A stretch of 20,476 nucleotides of DNA. Source: Silene noctiflora (lineage: Eukaryota; Streptophyta; Magnoliopsida; Caryophyllales; Caryophyllaceae). The translations under genes were made by a program, and so were the position numbers. Below are positions 1 through 9,788 of this stretch, piece by piece; position 1 is the stretch's first letter; each line of letters begins with the position of its first letter. The notes under the pieces were generated by a model, which saw only the letters and a list, made by a program, of their open reading frames with translations, made no database searches and was not told the origin of the DNA. The stretch is from positions 148,981 to 169,456 of the forward strand of contig VHZZ01000044.1 of the NCBI GenBank assembly GCA_009801015.1. Direction: 5' to 3'.

Positions 1-2934
1 GGTCTTCGAGATGGTGGATATTCTGATGATATGACTCTTGCAGCTATAGCTGGTAACAAGCCATTTAGTAATTATAATATTTATGTTTCCTGTTTTCTCC
101 TCTTAAATTAGGTGATCTGTTCGATTTGGAGTATGCGTTCTACTCTTTTCTTTTTTCTCTCTTATTTTTTTTTTGTAGAATAGAGTAGAACTATACTCAT
201 GGCTCAGCACTTCACGAGAATTCATCTGATGCAACTTAAAACCTATTAATAACTGTCAAGTGTGTTATGCTAACTGGTACTCACTGACAGTCTGGTCAAA
301 TTATTACTTGTAGCTGAGATGTCGAGCTTTTATCTATTTTGTGGTGAATGTCTTAATCTAGGCATGTTTAAAATGGCAAGCCTGAAGAATACATACAAGA
401 AAAAGATAACATAAGCCTGTAAAGACTAAAGTTACCAGCTTTTCTTGTTTTTTCTTTTTGAGACAAGCTTATTTTGATTTTTTATCAGACATGTAAAGCT
501 CCTTCGCATGCCAAATTGCCAACAACATGTGTCTATGTTTCTCTACTCGCTACTCCTTGGTTTCTCAGAAGTATTGTATTCTTTATTTGCTTTGAATAAT
601 GAATATTATCAAAGTTTAAGCCGTTTATTGAGCATCTTTCAAGAAGTAAATTGAAAACTTGTCTATTTTAATTATCTTACTTTACTTAATGTCTCAATGA
701 TAATAGCAATTATTTAATTTGTCTTAATGCATTGTTGATGGCTTTTTTATTTGGCATTGTCTCTCTTTGGTAGCTGAACTGTATGTTCTGTTTCAGGAGC
801 TCATAAAAAACTCATCACATCTCCCCCAGTAGCTGTCTTCCCTCATCCACTCGCCAGTGATTTAAATTTTTCAAGGTTCATCATAAATCACAATCATTGG
901 TTTGTTATTGCTTTAGAGAAGTTATTTCCATGTTCTCATGATCGGCTTTGATTGTAGGTATTGGAATTACTTGAGGAAGCAAACTTTTGTTTTGGAATCA
1001 TATGTTTCAAAGGTTAATTGGATCATGAATCGTGCATTGTTTTCTGTACACTGTTATCTCTCATGGGGGTTTGTGGCACCGTATGTTATGGCTGTGATCC
1101 ATGTCACAGCGGCTCTTCGAATATGCTTCACAGGACAGATGGAATCACTTAATTCTAGTGGTGAGCTAATTTCGTTTCATTTGTAGGTCGTTATGATATC
1201 CAGGTGTAGTGAAAAAGTTGGTAGCATGGGGAACATGATTTTGTCGAAATTCTAGGATCATGTCTTCCCCTTTCAATTACTAAGCTGAAAGTTATTGAAA
1301 ACTATCTTACTTAAAAAATTAATCATAAAGAATAAAGTTGTGTCCAGTACTCGACATTTGGATATAGGTGTCCCTTGGATGCTTCATTTTAGGCGAAGTA
1401 AAAAAAGCTTAGTCTGACACCTGGACACACACATATACACACACACACACACCCGCATGCTGAATGTTTTTACTGAAACGGAGTAACATTTAATAGGATT
1501 GATCAAGTTGATGATGATCATACATCTGTCAGTGGGCGCTGGTGAATAGAACTTTTTTGTTGAAACTGATATATTAGGGACATAGCTTCAGGTATTACAT
1601 AGAGACATGTCTACAACAGTTTCAATAAGGGCAGGCTATATGGTTCTGGAATTAACTTGGGAAATCTTTAGATTTGTCCGGGATATACGAGTAGTGTGTT
1701 TGTAATCATCAATCACGGTGCTTCTGAAATCCCAAAATTATGATGGACTTTATGTTTGGGAACACAAATTCACATATTAGATAGTCTCATGATAATATTT
1801 TCATGAGGTTGACGACCCATTTTTTGACTACTATTTAAGGATGAAAAAAGGGGATTTTTATTCTTGGAGTTTGACGGTTAATGATACATTTACTGACTTG
1901 GCATTATTAAGTCATTTGTTTTTATTTCTGCATTGATAATTGTGTGATACTCAAGTTATTTCTCTTATAAATTCCTTTTCTTCTTGCAGGGTTATTGCTT
2001 GTTGGCTGTCTAGCCACTTGCACTACCATCGAGTTACTTTCCATGTGGAATTTGACAAGGATCGAAGTTCATTTGTGCAACATGTTGTCCCCTGAAGCGC
2101 CTCCATTATCACTTGCTACCTACAATTGGTGTCTTGTGAGTTTTCACTTTTCCTTCTGAATCGTTTCGTTCATTTGGAAGATGTTCTTCTGGCGTCTGTC
2201 GTTTTTGTGGATGTTTTGTCTTAGTCAAATGACATGGCATGCAGGTGTTTGTGGCAATGCTTGTGGACAATTTTCTATATACCATTTCAGCATTTAGATC
2301 TCACTTCTCACTATCGATCAATTGGTCTGGCATTAGATATTACCTCAGGAATGGAAAAATTTACAAGGTATGAACAAACTGCAATTTCATTCTTCCATGC
2401 TGACTTGGGAACTACTGGCCTAGTCGGTTGATTGTTACTTTTACCCATTTTCTTTATTTTGGGTAACGGTAGTCGTATGGGCAATTTGATGCTAATTGAG
2501 TCTCAAACTCTGGCTATGAGTACCACACTACCTGGCCTCTATAACTTGACGAACTACGTTATTCAATGGATCGTAGGGGAAATTCTGTTACTTATTCTAC
2601 ATTCCTCTTTTTTGTTTTTTTGTCATAAGGGTAATTTTGCTGAAAATGATTTTGAACTAGGTCACGAGTGTCACAACTCAATAACTTTCGCAATTAGTCT
2701 AGAGTTGCCGCATTTTTTCTTAGCTGCCACATTATACTTGTTGCCAAAATATGTCGCTAAAAGCTCAAATTTTTTTCTCAGATTGACAGGGGGAAAGACA
2801 TCGGCCCTAAATATACCGACCTTGGCGGAAAGAATTTGTATGGAAAAAAGGGATCTCCACCCCAAACTTCTCTAATTAGTTCACTAGCAAGGATGATAGA
2901 TCAATGGCGACAGCCCAAGAAATATGATTTGTAG
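1..2934 (+). CDS. GCS: Ceramide glucosyltransferase (GT21), 3' part, six exons, 5' end outside window
   Basis: The enzyme transfers glucose from UDP-glucose to ceramide to form glucosylceramide in ER/Golgi membranes. Exons in frame: 1-52, 797-875, 958-1160, 1990-2135, 2245-2367 and 2782-2934 (stop TAG 2932-2934). All junctions are GT-AG and the phases match, giving 251 residues, about the C-terminal half of a roughly 500-residue plant enzyme. Residues 1-18 hold the third catalytic aspartate region (SDDMTLAA). Residues 42-46 (FSRYW) are the counterpart of the (Q/R)xxRW motif of processive-type GTs. Hydrophobic segments follow (LFSVHCYLSWGFVAPYVMAV, the stretch starting at GLLLVGCLA, and the one around FVAMLVDNFLYTISAF). 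Next come SINWSGIRYYLRNGKIYK, which corresponds to the C-terminal WRTGRYRLR-type region of animal GCS, and the basic tail QWRQPKKYDL. The family call rests on remembered family similarity. No frameshift or stop breaks the exons. Confidence 0.85.
53..796 (+). other. GCS intron (first in window)
   Basis: This 744-bp T-rich intron starts GGTAAC and ends in a pyrimidine tract plus TTTCAG. It splits a glycine codon (phase 1). I see no gene or clear repeat in it. Confidence 0.75.
1161..1989 (+). other. GCS intron with an (AC)n microsatellite
   Basis: This 829-bp phase-1 intron starts GTGAGC and ends TTGCAG. It contains a short AC dinucleotide run. The small inverted pair TGTGTCCAG / CTGGACACA (near 1339-1347 and 1421-1429) brackets about 80 bp and could be a decayed MITE. 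No gene is seen. Confidence 0.7.
1424..1453. repeat. (AC)n microsatellite
   Basis: About 30 bp of ACACAC with one ATAT interruption, lying inside a GCS intron. It is likely length-polymorphic. Confidence 0.85.
2368..2781 (+). other. Last GCS intron
   Basis: This 414-bp phase-0 intron starts GTATGA and ends TTTCTCAG. An open frame crosses it (about 2432-2875), but its product is unlike GCS and its 3' part overlaps the real last exon in another frame. It is therefore treated as chance. Confidence 0.75.
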
Positions 2935-3664
2935 GATTTTACAGCTTTAACATCAGGTCGNGATTATTCTGGACAGCAGGGACTTCTAAGCGAACAATTT
3001 GGCGAAGGAGGCCCTTGCATGACTAAATTTACCCATTCTTCATTGATTGATTCTTGCCTTAGAATTCTTCTACCTTTTCTTTTTATTTTTTCAATTACGA
3101 TTTTCCTCAGCTTTGGGCTGATATTTTTGTAATGTGTAAAAATCGTCGTGTAGTTTTTATCCTTTTTTTCTTCCCCTTTTCCATTTTTTCTGATATATCA
3201 GTGTAAAGTTCAAATGATTACAGTTTTATACAGTGTGATTGTATTTTCACCAATTNATTCAATATAGTGCCAAAGAGGAGATCGTCGGATTCGATTCACA
3301 AAATAAAACTGCCACACATCAGACTCTAACTGAGTTAAATCCAAATGCATTCACAAGCTGAAGGTTTATTTCTGGTCTGATATCATCTGAACTTATTTGC
3401 ATCACGCAAACAATTAACAATTTTTCGTGAAATACTAATCAAAATTTACCTGTTTGTAAACTTTACCAAATTCCGTGATCTTTGTGAGAATTGTTTCTGG
3501 CCTAATTGAAGAGTCGAAGTGCCGCGTAGACGTACAATGTCAGCTTAAAAATGTATGAAGGTAAAGTTTTCAGTGACTATTGAATTATTATTGATTGTAT
3601 TCATGGAAGACGGTAGTGTTTTTTGTTTTCATTATTATCATAAGAATTTAAAAAAATAAAAAAG
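2935..3664 (+). other. GCS 3' UTR and downstream spacer
   Basis: T-rich sequence follows the TAG stop. Possible polyadenylation elements are TTTTGTAATGTGTAA near 3125 and AATAAA at 3302-3307. The true cleavage site cannot be fixed by eye. Two ambiguous bases (n) lie at 2961 and 3256. No further gene is seen before the tRNA. Confidence 0.5.
3646..3664 (-). terminator. Pol III terminator of tRNA-Ser
   Basis: Directly after the tRNA 3' end, the minus strand reads C, six T, A, seven T. This is a strong double T-run stop for RNA polymerase III. Confidence 0.85.
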
Positions 3665-3746
3665 CGTGGACGGCAGGATTCGAACCTGCGCGGGCAAAGC
3701 CCACATGATTTCTAGTCATGCCCGATAACCACTCCGGCACGTCCAC
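3665..3746 (-). tRNA. tRNA-Ser, anticodon AGA
   Basis: The 82-nt minus-strand gene folds as a type II (long variable arm) tRNA. The acceptor stem GTGGACG pairs with CGTCCAC and is followed by discriminator G. Box A reads TGCCGGAGTGGTTATCGGG. The anticodon stem CATGA/TCATG encloses loop CTAGAAA, so the anticodon is AGA (reads UCU/UCC/UCA after A-to-I editing). The variable arm is GTGGGCTTTGCCCGC and the T arm is GCAGGTTCGAATCCTGC, with a perfect box B. There is no intron, and 3' CCA is not encoded, as expected for a nuclear gene. Confidence 0.97.
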
Positions 3747-4208
3747 TGTTGTTGATGCTTAAAGTCTGACTTTCTAATTAAAGCTAAATGTCTCCTTTTA
3801 ACATTTTTTCCCCTTTCGCCAGTCATTTTTACAACACAAATTCTCATTTAAGACGGATATTATCAAATTTAAGATTAAGACGGGTTAAATGGCTACCACT
3901 TTTTAGAAATGGTCCATTTTGTCATTTACACCAACCTAATAAACATTAGTCCTACCACCTAACCTCAATTCATGTGTAATAACTACCAGTCGAATATTGA
4001 CCCGTAAGTCCATAACCACCACTTGAACTCTAAATCACAACCACCATGGCACCACCTGACCTCAACTCACAACTCTCAGCTAAGATTAAGCATTATTCTA
4101 AGAGTGAACGACAATTAAAATCTTAAACTTAATCAAGACCGGATCTAAAAAAAAAACTTAACTTTTATATATGTGAGTGAGTACAATGAATTGATGAGTT
4201 ACTCCATT
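3747..4208. other. Intergenic spacer, no gene seen
   Basis: AT-rich DNA between the tRNA and the nested transposon block. Near 3840 it has a phrase common in decayed plant repeats (TCTCATTTAAGACGG), but I could not find a matching other end. No coding signal is seen. Confidence 0.6.
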
Positions 4209-4433
4209 CAAATGTTTGGTAAATGACAGATTGATATATTTTTAGCATATTGAGAGTGTTAATTAGAGTGTTTGGTAGATATTATATTGAAATAGTAGAT
4301 TGGGGTGTAATCAACTATTTTAAAATATGTTGCTTCCCTTACTATATTCTACGAATTATTAGTAGATTGGAAAATATTAATTGACAATTTTACCCTTGAA
4401 AACATATATTATTAATAATAACTCATATTTATA

Positions 4434-6057
4434 CTCCCTCCTATTCAGCCTGTAGTTCCCCCTTTCCTTTTTCATGCTAGTGATAGGCTTATCGCGTACC
4501 TAACAAAGAAATCCTAGGCTTAGCTAACAAACAAATATAGTTAGGGAAGTAGGGGTCGATCTCGAGGAGACGGTAGATGCAAAATGACAAGCTATGAGTA
4601 GAATTCTATCAAGGTCGGTCACGATTGGTTGTGGGTTGGTTTGATTAAAGTAAAGGCAAATGATGAACAATAAGTTGTAAACAAATATGATTAAGGATAT
4701 AGGGGAATTGGAGTCACACATGTAGATTAACAAAATTCCATATCAAATTAGAAGAAGATAAAATCGATTGTTGTTTAGGTTTTAAGTAATTTCCTCTTGG
4801 CCTATTACAAACCATAGAACGATTACTAACGAACTCTCGCACAAATTAGATCGAACTATTATAACATGCTTTGCCTAATTCTAATCCCGATTTTCGCTCT
4901 TAGGACAAGAATAACAATTTAACCAAAGATTGTGATCAAGAATCAAAGGCTAACGATAATAACAAGCATGTATATAAACATGGCTTCCCCTCCCTAGATA
5001 AAGGAACTACTCACACATACTAACGATTGCAAATAAACTAATAACAATAATATTGATAAACACGGTCATAATAACAATATAACATCTGGAATTTATAACA
5101 ATAATAAACTAGGGAGATGAAAGTTACCAACTTAGATAGGAATAAGAACAAGAACTTGAAGAATAGTAACAAAAAAAACCCGGAAATCAACTTGCATAAA
5201 ACTTGAAATGATTGTTGAAATGATTACAAACTAGAATAAAGAACTAGGGTTTTTAAGAGAAGAACAGAATGTAAATTATTTTATCATTAAAATGACGGAA
5301 AACCTAACATTATATAAAATAAAGAGGAGAAGATGAACCGTTTGGACGTTGAGACAAGCCACCCCGGGCACCCGGGGTCAACCATCCCGATCGGGGTTGT
5401 AGAGTTCTCGACATTCTTCACCAAATTTCTTATTTTAACAAAAGTGAATACCACCCCATGAGGCCGGGGTCATCAACCCCGATAGGGGTTGTAACTATTT
5501 TATTTTGGAGCTTATTTCTTCTCAAATGCCAAGTGCGTTGATCCCAAGGAGTAGGGGTCAAGGCTCGGGGTCGCGTGAACTTTCCCTTTTTTCACTAGAA
5601 CTCCCTTTAAGCTCCATTTCTTCATTCAAGTAGCAACCAAACTTCATTCTTTCTTCTTCAGGTTGCTTGGATCTTCCCAAAACGCCCTTCCATGGCCTAA
5701 ACTCGTCTCATGTAACCTCGTGATCCGCGGTGAATGCCAAAATGCTAGGAAAATAGCCCCACTTCCTACAAAAACATGATAAAGCATGCAAAACACCTAG
5801 AACACAGAATTAGCTCATAAAAACACTCTATAAAGTGCAAATGACATGTAAACACGAGCTAAAAGAGGCGTAAAAATCATATAAAAATACGACATATCAG
5901 CTAGTCGGATTTTATTCCCTTTTTCGTTATTTGGAAACCTTTATGTGACTCAAATTCAAGTTCATGTAGGGTATGGTGTTTTGTATGGTCGAAATTCATT
6001 TCCTTAATTTTGTGCAAAAGGAAAGAGGAACTATATGCGGAATATAATAGGAGGAAG
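4434..6057. mobile_element. Stowaway-like MITE, split by a solo LTR
   Basis: The left end CTCCCTCCTATTCAGCC (4434 onward) and the right end ATATAATAGGAGGAAG (ending 6057) are inverted repeats. Their second parts also match: GTAGTTCCCCCTTTCC against GGAAAGAGGAACTAT. TA dinucleotides flank both ends (4432-4433 and 6058-6059), the Tc1/mariner-type target duplication. Removing the LTR and one copy of its target duplication leaves exactly 200 bp, a normal Stowaway size. Its left end resembles the sequence starting at 9911. Confidence 0.8.
4481..5899 (-). mobile_element. Solo LTR, probably Ty3/gypsy, 1419 bp, with 5-bp target duplication
   Basis: The element is bounded by TGATAGG and CATATCA, so it has TG...CA ends within a TGATA/TATCA inverted pair. 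It is flanked by the identical 5-bp duplication GCTAG (4476-4480 and 5900-5904). Joining the flanks restores an uninterrupted MITE. No internal gag-pol coding is present, which points to a solo LTR left by recombination between two LTRs. Minus orientation is preferred because that strand opens TGATATGTCGTATTTTTAT, similar to plant gypsy LTRs of the Tat/Athila style; this is from memory. Inside, GC-rich motifs repeat near 5361-5402, 5459-5493 and 5547-5572 (GGGGTCA / CCCGATxGGGGTTGT). Confidence 0.8.
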
Positions 6058-6243
6058 TATTAGTTATTTTACAAGAAAAATAAACAATCAGCTAATGTAA
6101 AACAGCTAATTACCAAACACATACTGTTAATAAACTCTAATATGCTATTATATAGTCAAACCTGCTACTAAAACCAGCTAATTATAATTTGCTTTTAAAA
6201 TCCGCTTCTGCTAATATAAACCCGCTGTTACCAAACAGATCCT

Positions 6244-7166
6244 AAGCTTTTCAAGCTTAAATTATTATTACACGCACGAGTAGTAATAGTAGTGATGTTA
6301 CTTTGATGCTTTGAACAATATCTTTTACTTATTTATGATTTTATAATGCTTGAGCTTTCTAATATTTCCTTGGAATGGAGGGACAAAAGTTTATGAGTGG
6401 AACTTAGAATCATGATATAGAGCCATAGAGGGACAAATTGTTGAATAATAATATATTTAATTTTAGGCAAAACCCAAAGTAGTGACATCAAAAGCTAAGA
6501 TTTCATAACAATTTGCAATAATAGTTTTTAAGTATGATGCATTTATCCACTTACCTCAATTTGAATTGGTTTTTGATCACAAACACTATAATTCATGTTT
6601 TCTCTTTAGTTTCTTTTGACTAATGCACCCATGCATCTTATATTTATATTCTATTAATTATTTAGAAAGACCGTTATCCCATTGAGCATACGTGACTTTA
6701 ATTTCTTGCCTTTTTGCATGGTGATGTCGATTTTATTATGGATAACTTTTTATTAAAAATAATGCTTTGAAATAAAGAATTTGTTTGAGTGGGATAGAAA
6801 TGAAATAATTCCCATGCTCAATGATCCATGTAGGCTCCAATTCCTTTTTTATTTTCCAAAGATTGAAATAAAGTCGTCGAGTTATTCCCTTTGTTGTGCG
6901 GAAGCGTTGATATTTTTAATTAACAGTTTTGCTGATTCTTTGTTATGTAGGTGTTCACGATTCATAATAGTATGGTACTGAAAGCTTTGATCTGAATCCT
7001 CACGAATTCACTTTTGCCCTTCTTCAAAAAATGCCTTATACTATTAGTATTATTGGCCGACACTTATAAAGATGTCTTTCGATCATCTTTAAACCACCGA
7101 CGTGGAACATGGTTTACACCCAATTTTTTTATTTTTTATAAGTATATATTATATGACAATAAATAT
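6244..7166. other. Intergenic spacer, no gene seen
   Basis: AT-rich DNA with only short chance open frames (for example 6781-6981 and the start of 7014-7277). Their products show no recognisable domain and low-complexity composition. No repeat boundary was recognised. Confidence 0.6.
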
Positions 7167-7610
7167 TGTTGGATTTGTGCCTTGAATCTGTTAGTTGTCA
7201 CTTTGAACGACTATAACCGGGTGGTCTCGTTGACACCCCAAAATAGGGGTCCAGGGGTGAAACACGCGCCCTGGTGAGGGCTCGAGGGCAACGCCCCCAA
7301 AATATAAACGGTATTTGTTGTCTGTATTGAGCTAGGGTTTTGTCTTGGGATTTCAAGTCATTCTGTATTAGGTCTTACTTCTTAGAGAGTACTATATGAA
7401 CTCTCTAAGCCTCACCTTATCAGGTGTGCATATCATAATAGTCTGAATTTGAATCCGAAATCTGTAAATTCCTTAATATTAATAAAACTCTCCTCCCTTA
7501 TATTATGTCTTGTGGACATAGCTAATAACACACTATTAGGGAACCACATAAATCTGTATATTTTGTTTTTTTATCGTTCTTTATTTATCTTTCTCGTGTC
7601 TGTCATAACA
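7167..7610 (+). mobile_element. Solo LTR, Ty1/copia-like, 444 bp
   Basis: Starts TGTTGGATTTGTGCC and ends GTCTGTCATAACA, so it has TG...CA ends with a TGTTG/TAACA near-inverted pair. Towards the 3' end it has the phrase GTGGACATAGC...GGGAACCACATAAATC, which closely resembles the 3' region of plant copia LTRs, before a T-rich tract and TTTCTCGTGTCTG. The left target duplication is AATAT (7162-7166). The right copy begins AATA at 7611 and is completed by T at 7834, after the Stowaway element inserted there. No internal coding region is attached, so this is a solo LTR. A GC-rich block (7218-7302) lies in its 5' half. Confidence 0.75.
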
Positions 7611-7614
7611 AATA

Positions 7615-7831
7615 CTCCCTCCGTCCCGTACGCCCGGTCATTTGTTTACCTTTACTTTTGGCACAATAACTAAGGAGAGGAGGAGAACATTTGAGGGTAG
7701 TGTTATTGGATGAAAATATTGAAATTCGATGATCAAATAACTTATTAAAAGCATGCTTAATATAAAAAGGTAAACAAATGATCGAGTCACTCAAAAATGA
7801 AAATGATAAATAAATTACCGGACAAATGGAG
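7615..7831. mobile_element. Stowaway-like MITE, 217 bp (copy 1 of a two-copy family here)
   Basis: The left end CTCCCTCCGTCCCGTACG and right end ACCGGACAAATGGAG are flanked by TA (7613-7614 and 7832-7833). An inner inverted pair, TCATTTGTTTACCTTT and AAAAGGTAAACAAATGA, supports a fold-back structure. The interior phrase TTTTGGCACAA and the stretch GATCAAATAACTTATTAAAA recur in the element at about 10265. Confidence 0.85.
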
Positions 7832-7833
7832 TA

Positions 7834-8205
7834 TTTAATACGAGACCTACTTATATAGCACAACAAAATCTACTTAGTTAACTAGTAGAGTAATTAAGCA
7901 CTAAAGAACGATCAATTTTAGACATGTGATGATAGAGTAATTAGATTTACATGGAGCTAATCTACTTTCCTTAAAAAAAGCCTAATTGCATGGAAACAAT
8001 CGTTAGTGGCAAGGGAACAAACTAAACCAAATACATGGAGCTTAACAACCAATAAATAATTATTCGTTACCACATTTTTCATATGGTCACAACTACACTT
8101 TTAATATAGGATAAATTATTACAAAATACTATGTACAATCGTTTTATTTTAATATAATCCGTATATTTCAATTTTAGTTTTGTGAAAACTTTGGGAAAAA
8201 AGAAG
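7834..8205. other. Intergenic spacer, no gene seen
   Basis: AT-rich sequence with no coding signal and no recognised repeat. It lies between the Stowaway copy and the next MITE. Confidence 0.6.
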
Positions 8206-8490
8206 TACGCATCTGATGTATTACATATATTTTTTTTTGAACTTTTAAAGTTTATAAGTTATTTTTTAATTTTTTAACGTTAAAATTCAAAATAAATTGA
8301 ATTTGTATGTATAGTTTTCGAAATTGAATTTATATGTATAGTTTTCGAGCAATATTGTATTTTTTTTAGCTTATGTTGAAATGAACGAGCTTAAAACTTT
8401 AAAATAAAACTCAAAATCTTTAAAACACAAATCGAAAATTTTATTATAAAACTCAGAATTTACACATCCAGTTGTACTACATCTTATGTA
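8206..8490. mobile_element. MITE with TACATCTGATGTA-type ends (copy 1)
   Basis: The left end reads TACGCATCTGATGTATTACA. The right end, reverse-complemented, reads TACATAAGATGTAGTACAA. The same imperfect terminal inverted repeat flanks an element in intron 3 of the ABCB gene (14476-14816). The interior is very AT-rich, with oppositely oriented tracts such as TTGAACTTTTAAAG and CTTTAAAATAAAACTC. The superfamily is not known and no clear target duplication was seen. Confidence 0.55.
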
Positions 8491-9145
8491 TAATCTATGA
8501 ACTGAAAACGGAAATATGAAACTTCGTATATGTGGTTTAGGATTTCCATGTTTTATGTAAATGAAAGAAAGACAATAAAGAATGTAATTCCATAACCAGA
8601 AATTTAAAGCGGTTTACTAACGATGTGATAACTATAGAGAATATATAAATTTGTAAATTTTATTGTTAATCACGTGGTAATAAGAATACATAAGACCAGT
8701 ATTTATATTTATATTAGATATAATCTCGCATACCTTATCTTATCAATAATCTACTTTACTAATCTGATCTCATGAGATAAGGTAATTGTAAAACAATCAA
8801 TAATCTTGTATTGATGTTATTAATGAAATAGTGAAAGAAAGAATAATATTGATTGAATGTAATGTAATTTCATTTTCATAAACTACTTGTGATTACAATT
8901 ATCGTACATACATCTATTTATAAGACATATAAACCGACTTTAGCTAACTAGTTTTTAACTAACTATAGTTAAGCTAATTAACTCGGTTTATAATAACTAA
9001 CTTGTATTATATACTAGGTCAAATTTCCCTTCACATTATTTCTCCTTCGCTCTAGCTGAGATTTTTCGCTCCCACTAAAATTCGAGATTAATTTCTAGCT
9101 CTGCCACAACAAAATGCGCGTAACATCACTAGGTCAAATTAGACA
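8491..9145. other. Intergenic spacer with a possible decayed LTR fragment
   Basis: No gene is seen. On the minus strand, about 8840-9010 reads like the promoter/R region of a copia LTR: TATAAATAGATG followed by TTGTAATCAC and a GAAAATGAAATTACATT tail. Ends and target duplications are missing, so this is only a possible fragment. ACTAGGTCAAATT occurs at 9013-9025 and again at 9128-9140, bracketing about 100 bp. Confidence 0.35.
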
Positions 9146-9149
9146 TGAC

Positions 9150-9560
9150 AATAGTAACCCGACCTGATTGACCCGACCCGAAAAGGTTGACCCGAGACCC
9201 GAAATAACCCGAACTACATCACCCGAATGTGACTCGAAAACCCGAACAGACCCGACCCGACCCGAACATGACCCAAACTCTTGACCCGTAACTGACCCAA
9301 CCCGAAAATGACCCGATAAAACATAACTCTAATTGAACCGAAAAGACTTGAAATAACTTTTTCTTTCTTATTCATTGACCCGAAAATGACCCGACCCAAA
9401 ATAACCCGACCTGGTTACCCGAAACTGACCCGACGTACAAACCCGAAATAGATCCGAAACCCGAAATGACCCGAGACAACCCGAAATCAATGAAAGACCC
9501 GAACTGATCCGTCCCGAACTGACCCGATCCGAACCCGACCCGTTTACCCGATTTGGCAGG
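9150..9560. repeat. ACCCGA minisatellite, about 0.4 kb
   Basis: A degenerate tandem array of units such as ACCCGA, GACCCGAAA and TGACCCGAC. The strand is strongly biased: C-rich on plus, G-rich on minus. It creates long open frames on the minus strand rich in Gly, Ser, Arg and Val, and these are not genes. It ends at ACCCGATTTGGCAGGTC. Similar degenerate GGGTC-type arrays occur scattered in many plant genomes. It is not a telomere repeat (TTTAGGG). Confidence 0.85.
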
Positions 9561-9788
9561 TCTAGGTCAAGTTTTGATACGAAGTAAGAGTAGTGCTTAA
9601 GCACATAGATTAAATTAGGGTTTTAGATTAACAAAATAAAGTGGGTCCATTTTCTTAGGTATCCTCAAAAGCTATGTGGACCACGAAACTAATAAAGTCT
9701 GGGATTTTATAATTTCTTTGTTGTTTTGTTAGTTATAATTACACTAATGGGTATCGGATTTTTTTATCAATAAAATACGTTTATAATA

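Larger units (their letters stand above)
4209..6243. mobile_element. Fold-back / hAT-like MITE, split by later insertions
   Basis: The left arm starts near AATGTTTGGTAAATGACAG (4211-4229). The right arm ends near CTGTTACCAAACAGATCC (6225-6242), its inverted counterpart. A second internal pair is also present: AGCATATTGAGAGTGTTAAT followed by AGTGTTTGGTAG on the left, and AATTACCAAACACATACTG followed by AATATGCTA on the right, again inverted. Without the inserted Stowaway the element would be about 0.4 kb. The TGTTTGGTAA end is common in plant hAT or Harbinger-type MITEs. Exact ends and the target duplication could not be fixed. Confidence 0.5.

Noticed and set aside
2432-2875. 147-codon open frame after the fifth visible GCS exon
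   Set aside because: It covers the last GCS intron and runs into the last exon in a different frame. The exon frame that gives the expected GCS C-terminus is clearly better.
4434-6057. A single 1.6-kb DNA transposon with Stowaway ends
   Set aside because: The interior is an LTR-like element with its own TG...CA ends and a 5-bp duplication, and it has no transposase. A nested insertion explains the structure better.
7014-7277. Plus-strand 87-codon open frame
   Set aside because: It crosses the 5' boundary of the copia-like LTR and has no recognisable domain, so it is a chance frame.
8731-8783. Inverted pair ACCTTATCT / AGATAAGGT as a MITE or hairpin gene
   Set aside because: The arms are only about 9 bp in very AT-rich DNA, with no target duplication or second copy in the window.
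9214-9604. Minus-strand open frames rich in Gly, Ser, Arg and Val
   Set aside because: They are translations of the ACCCGA minisatellite; the composition and repeats come from the DNA unit, not from selection on a protein.
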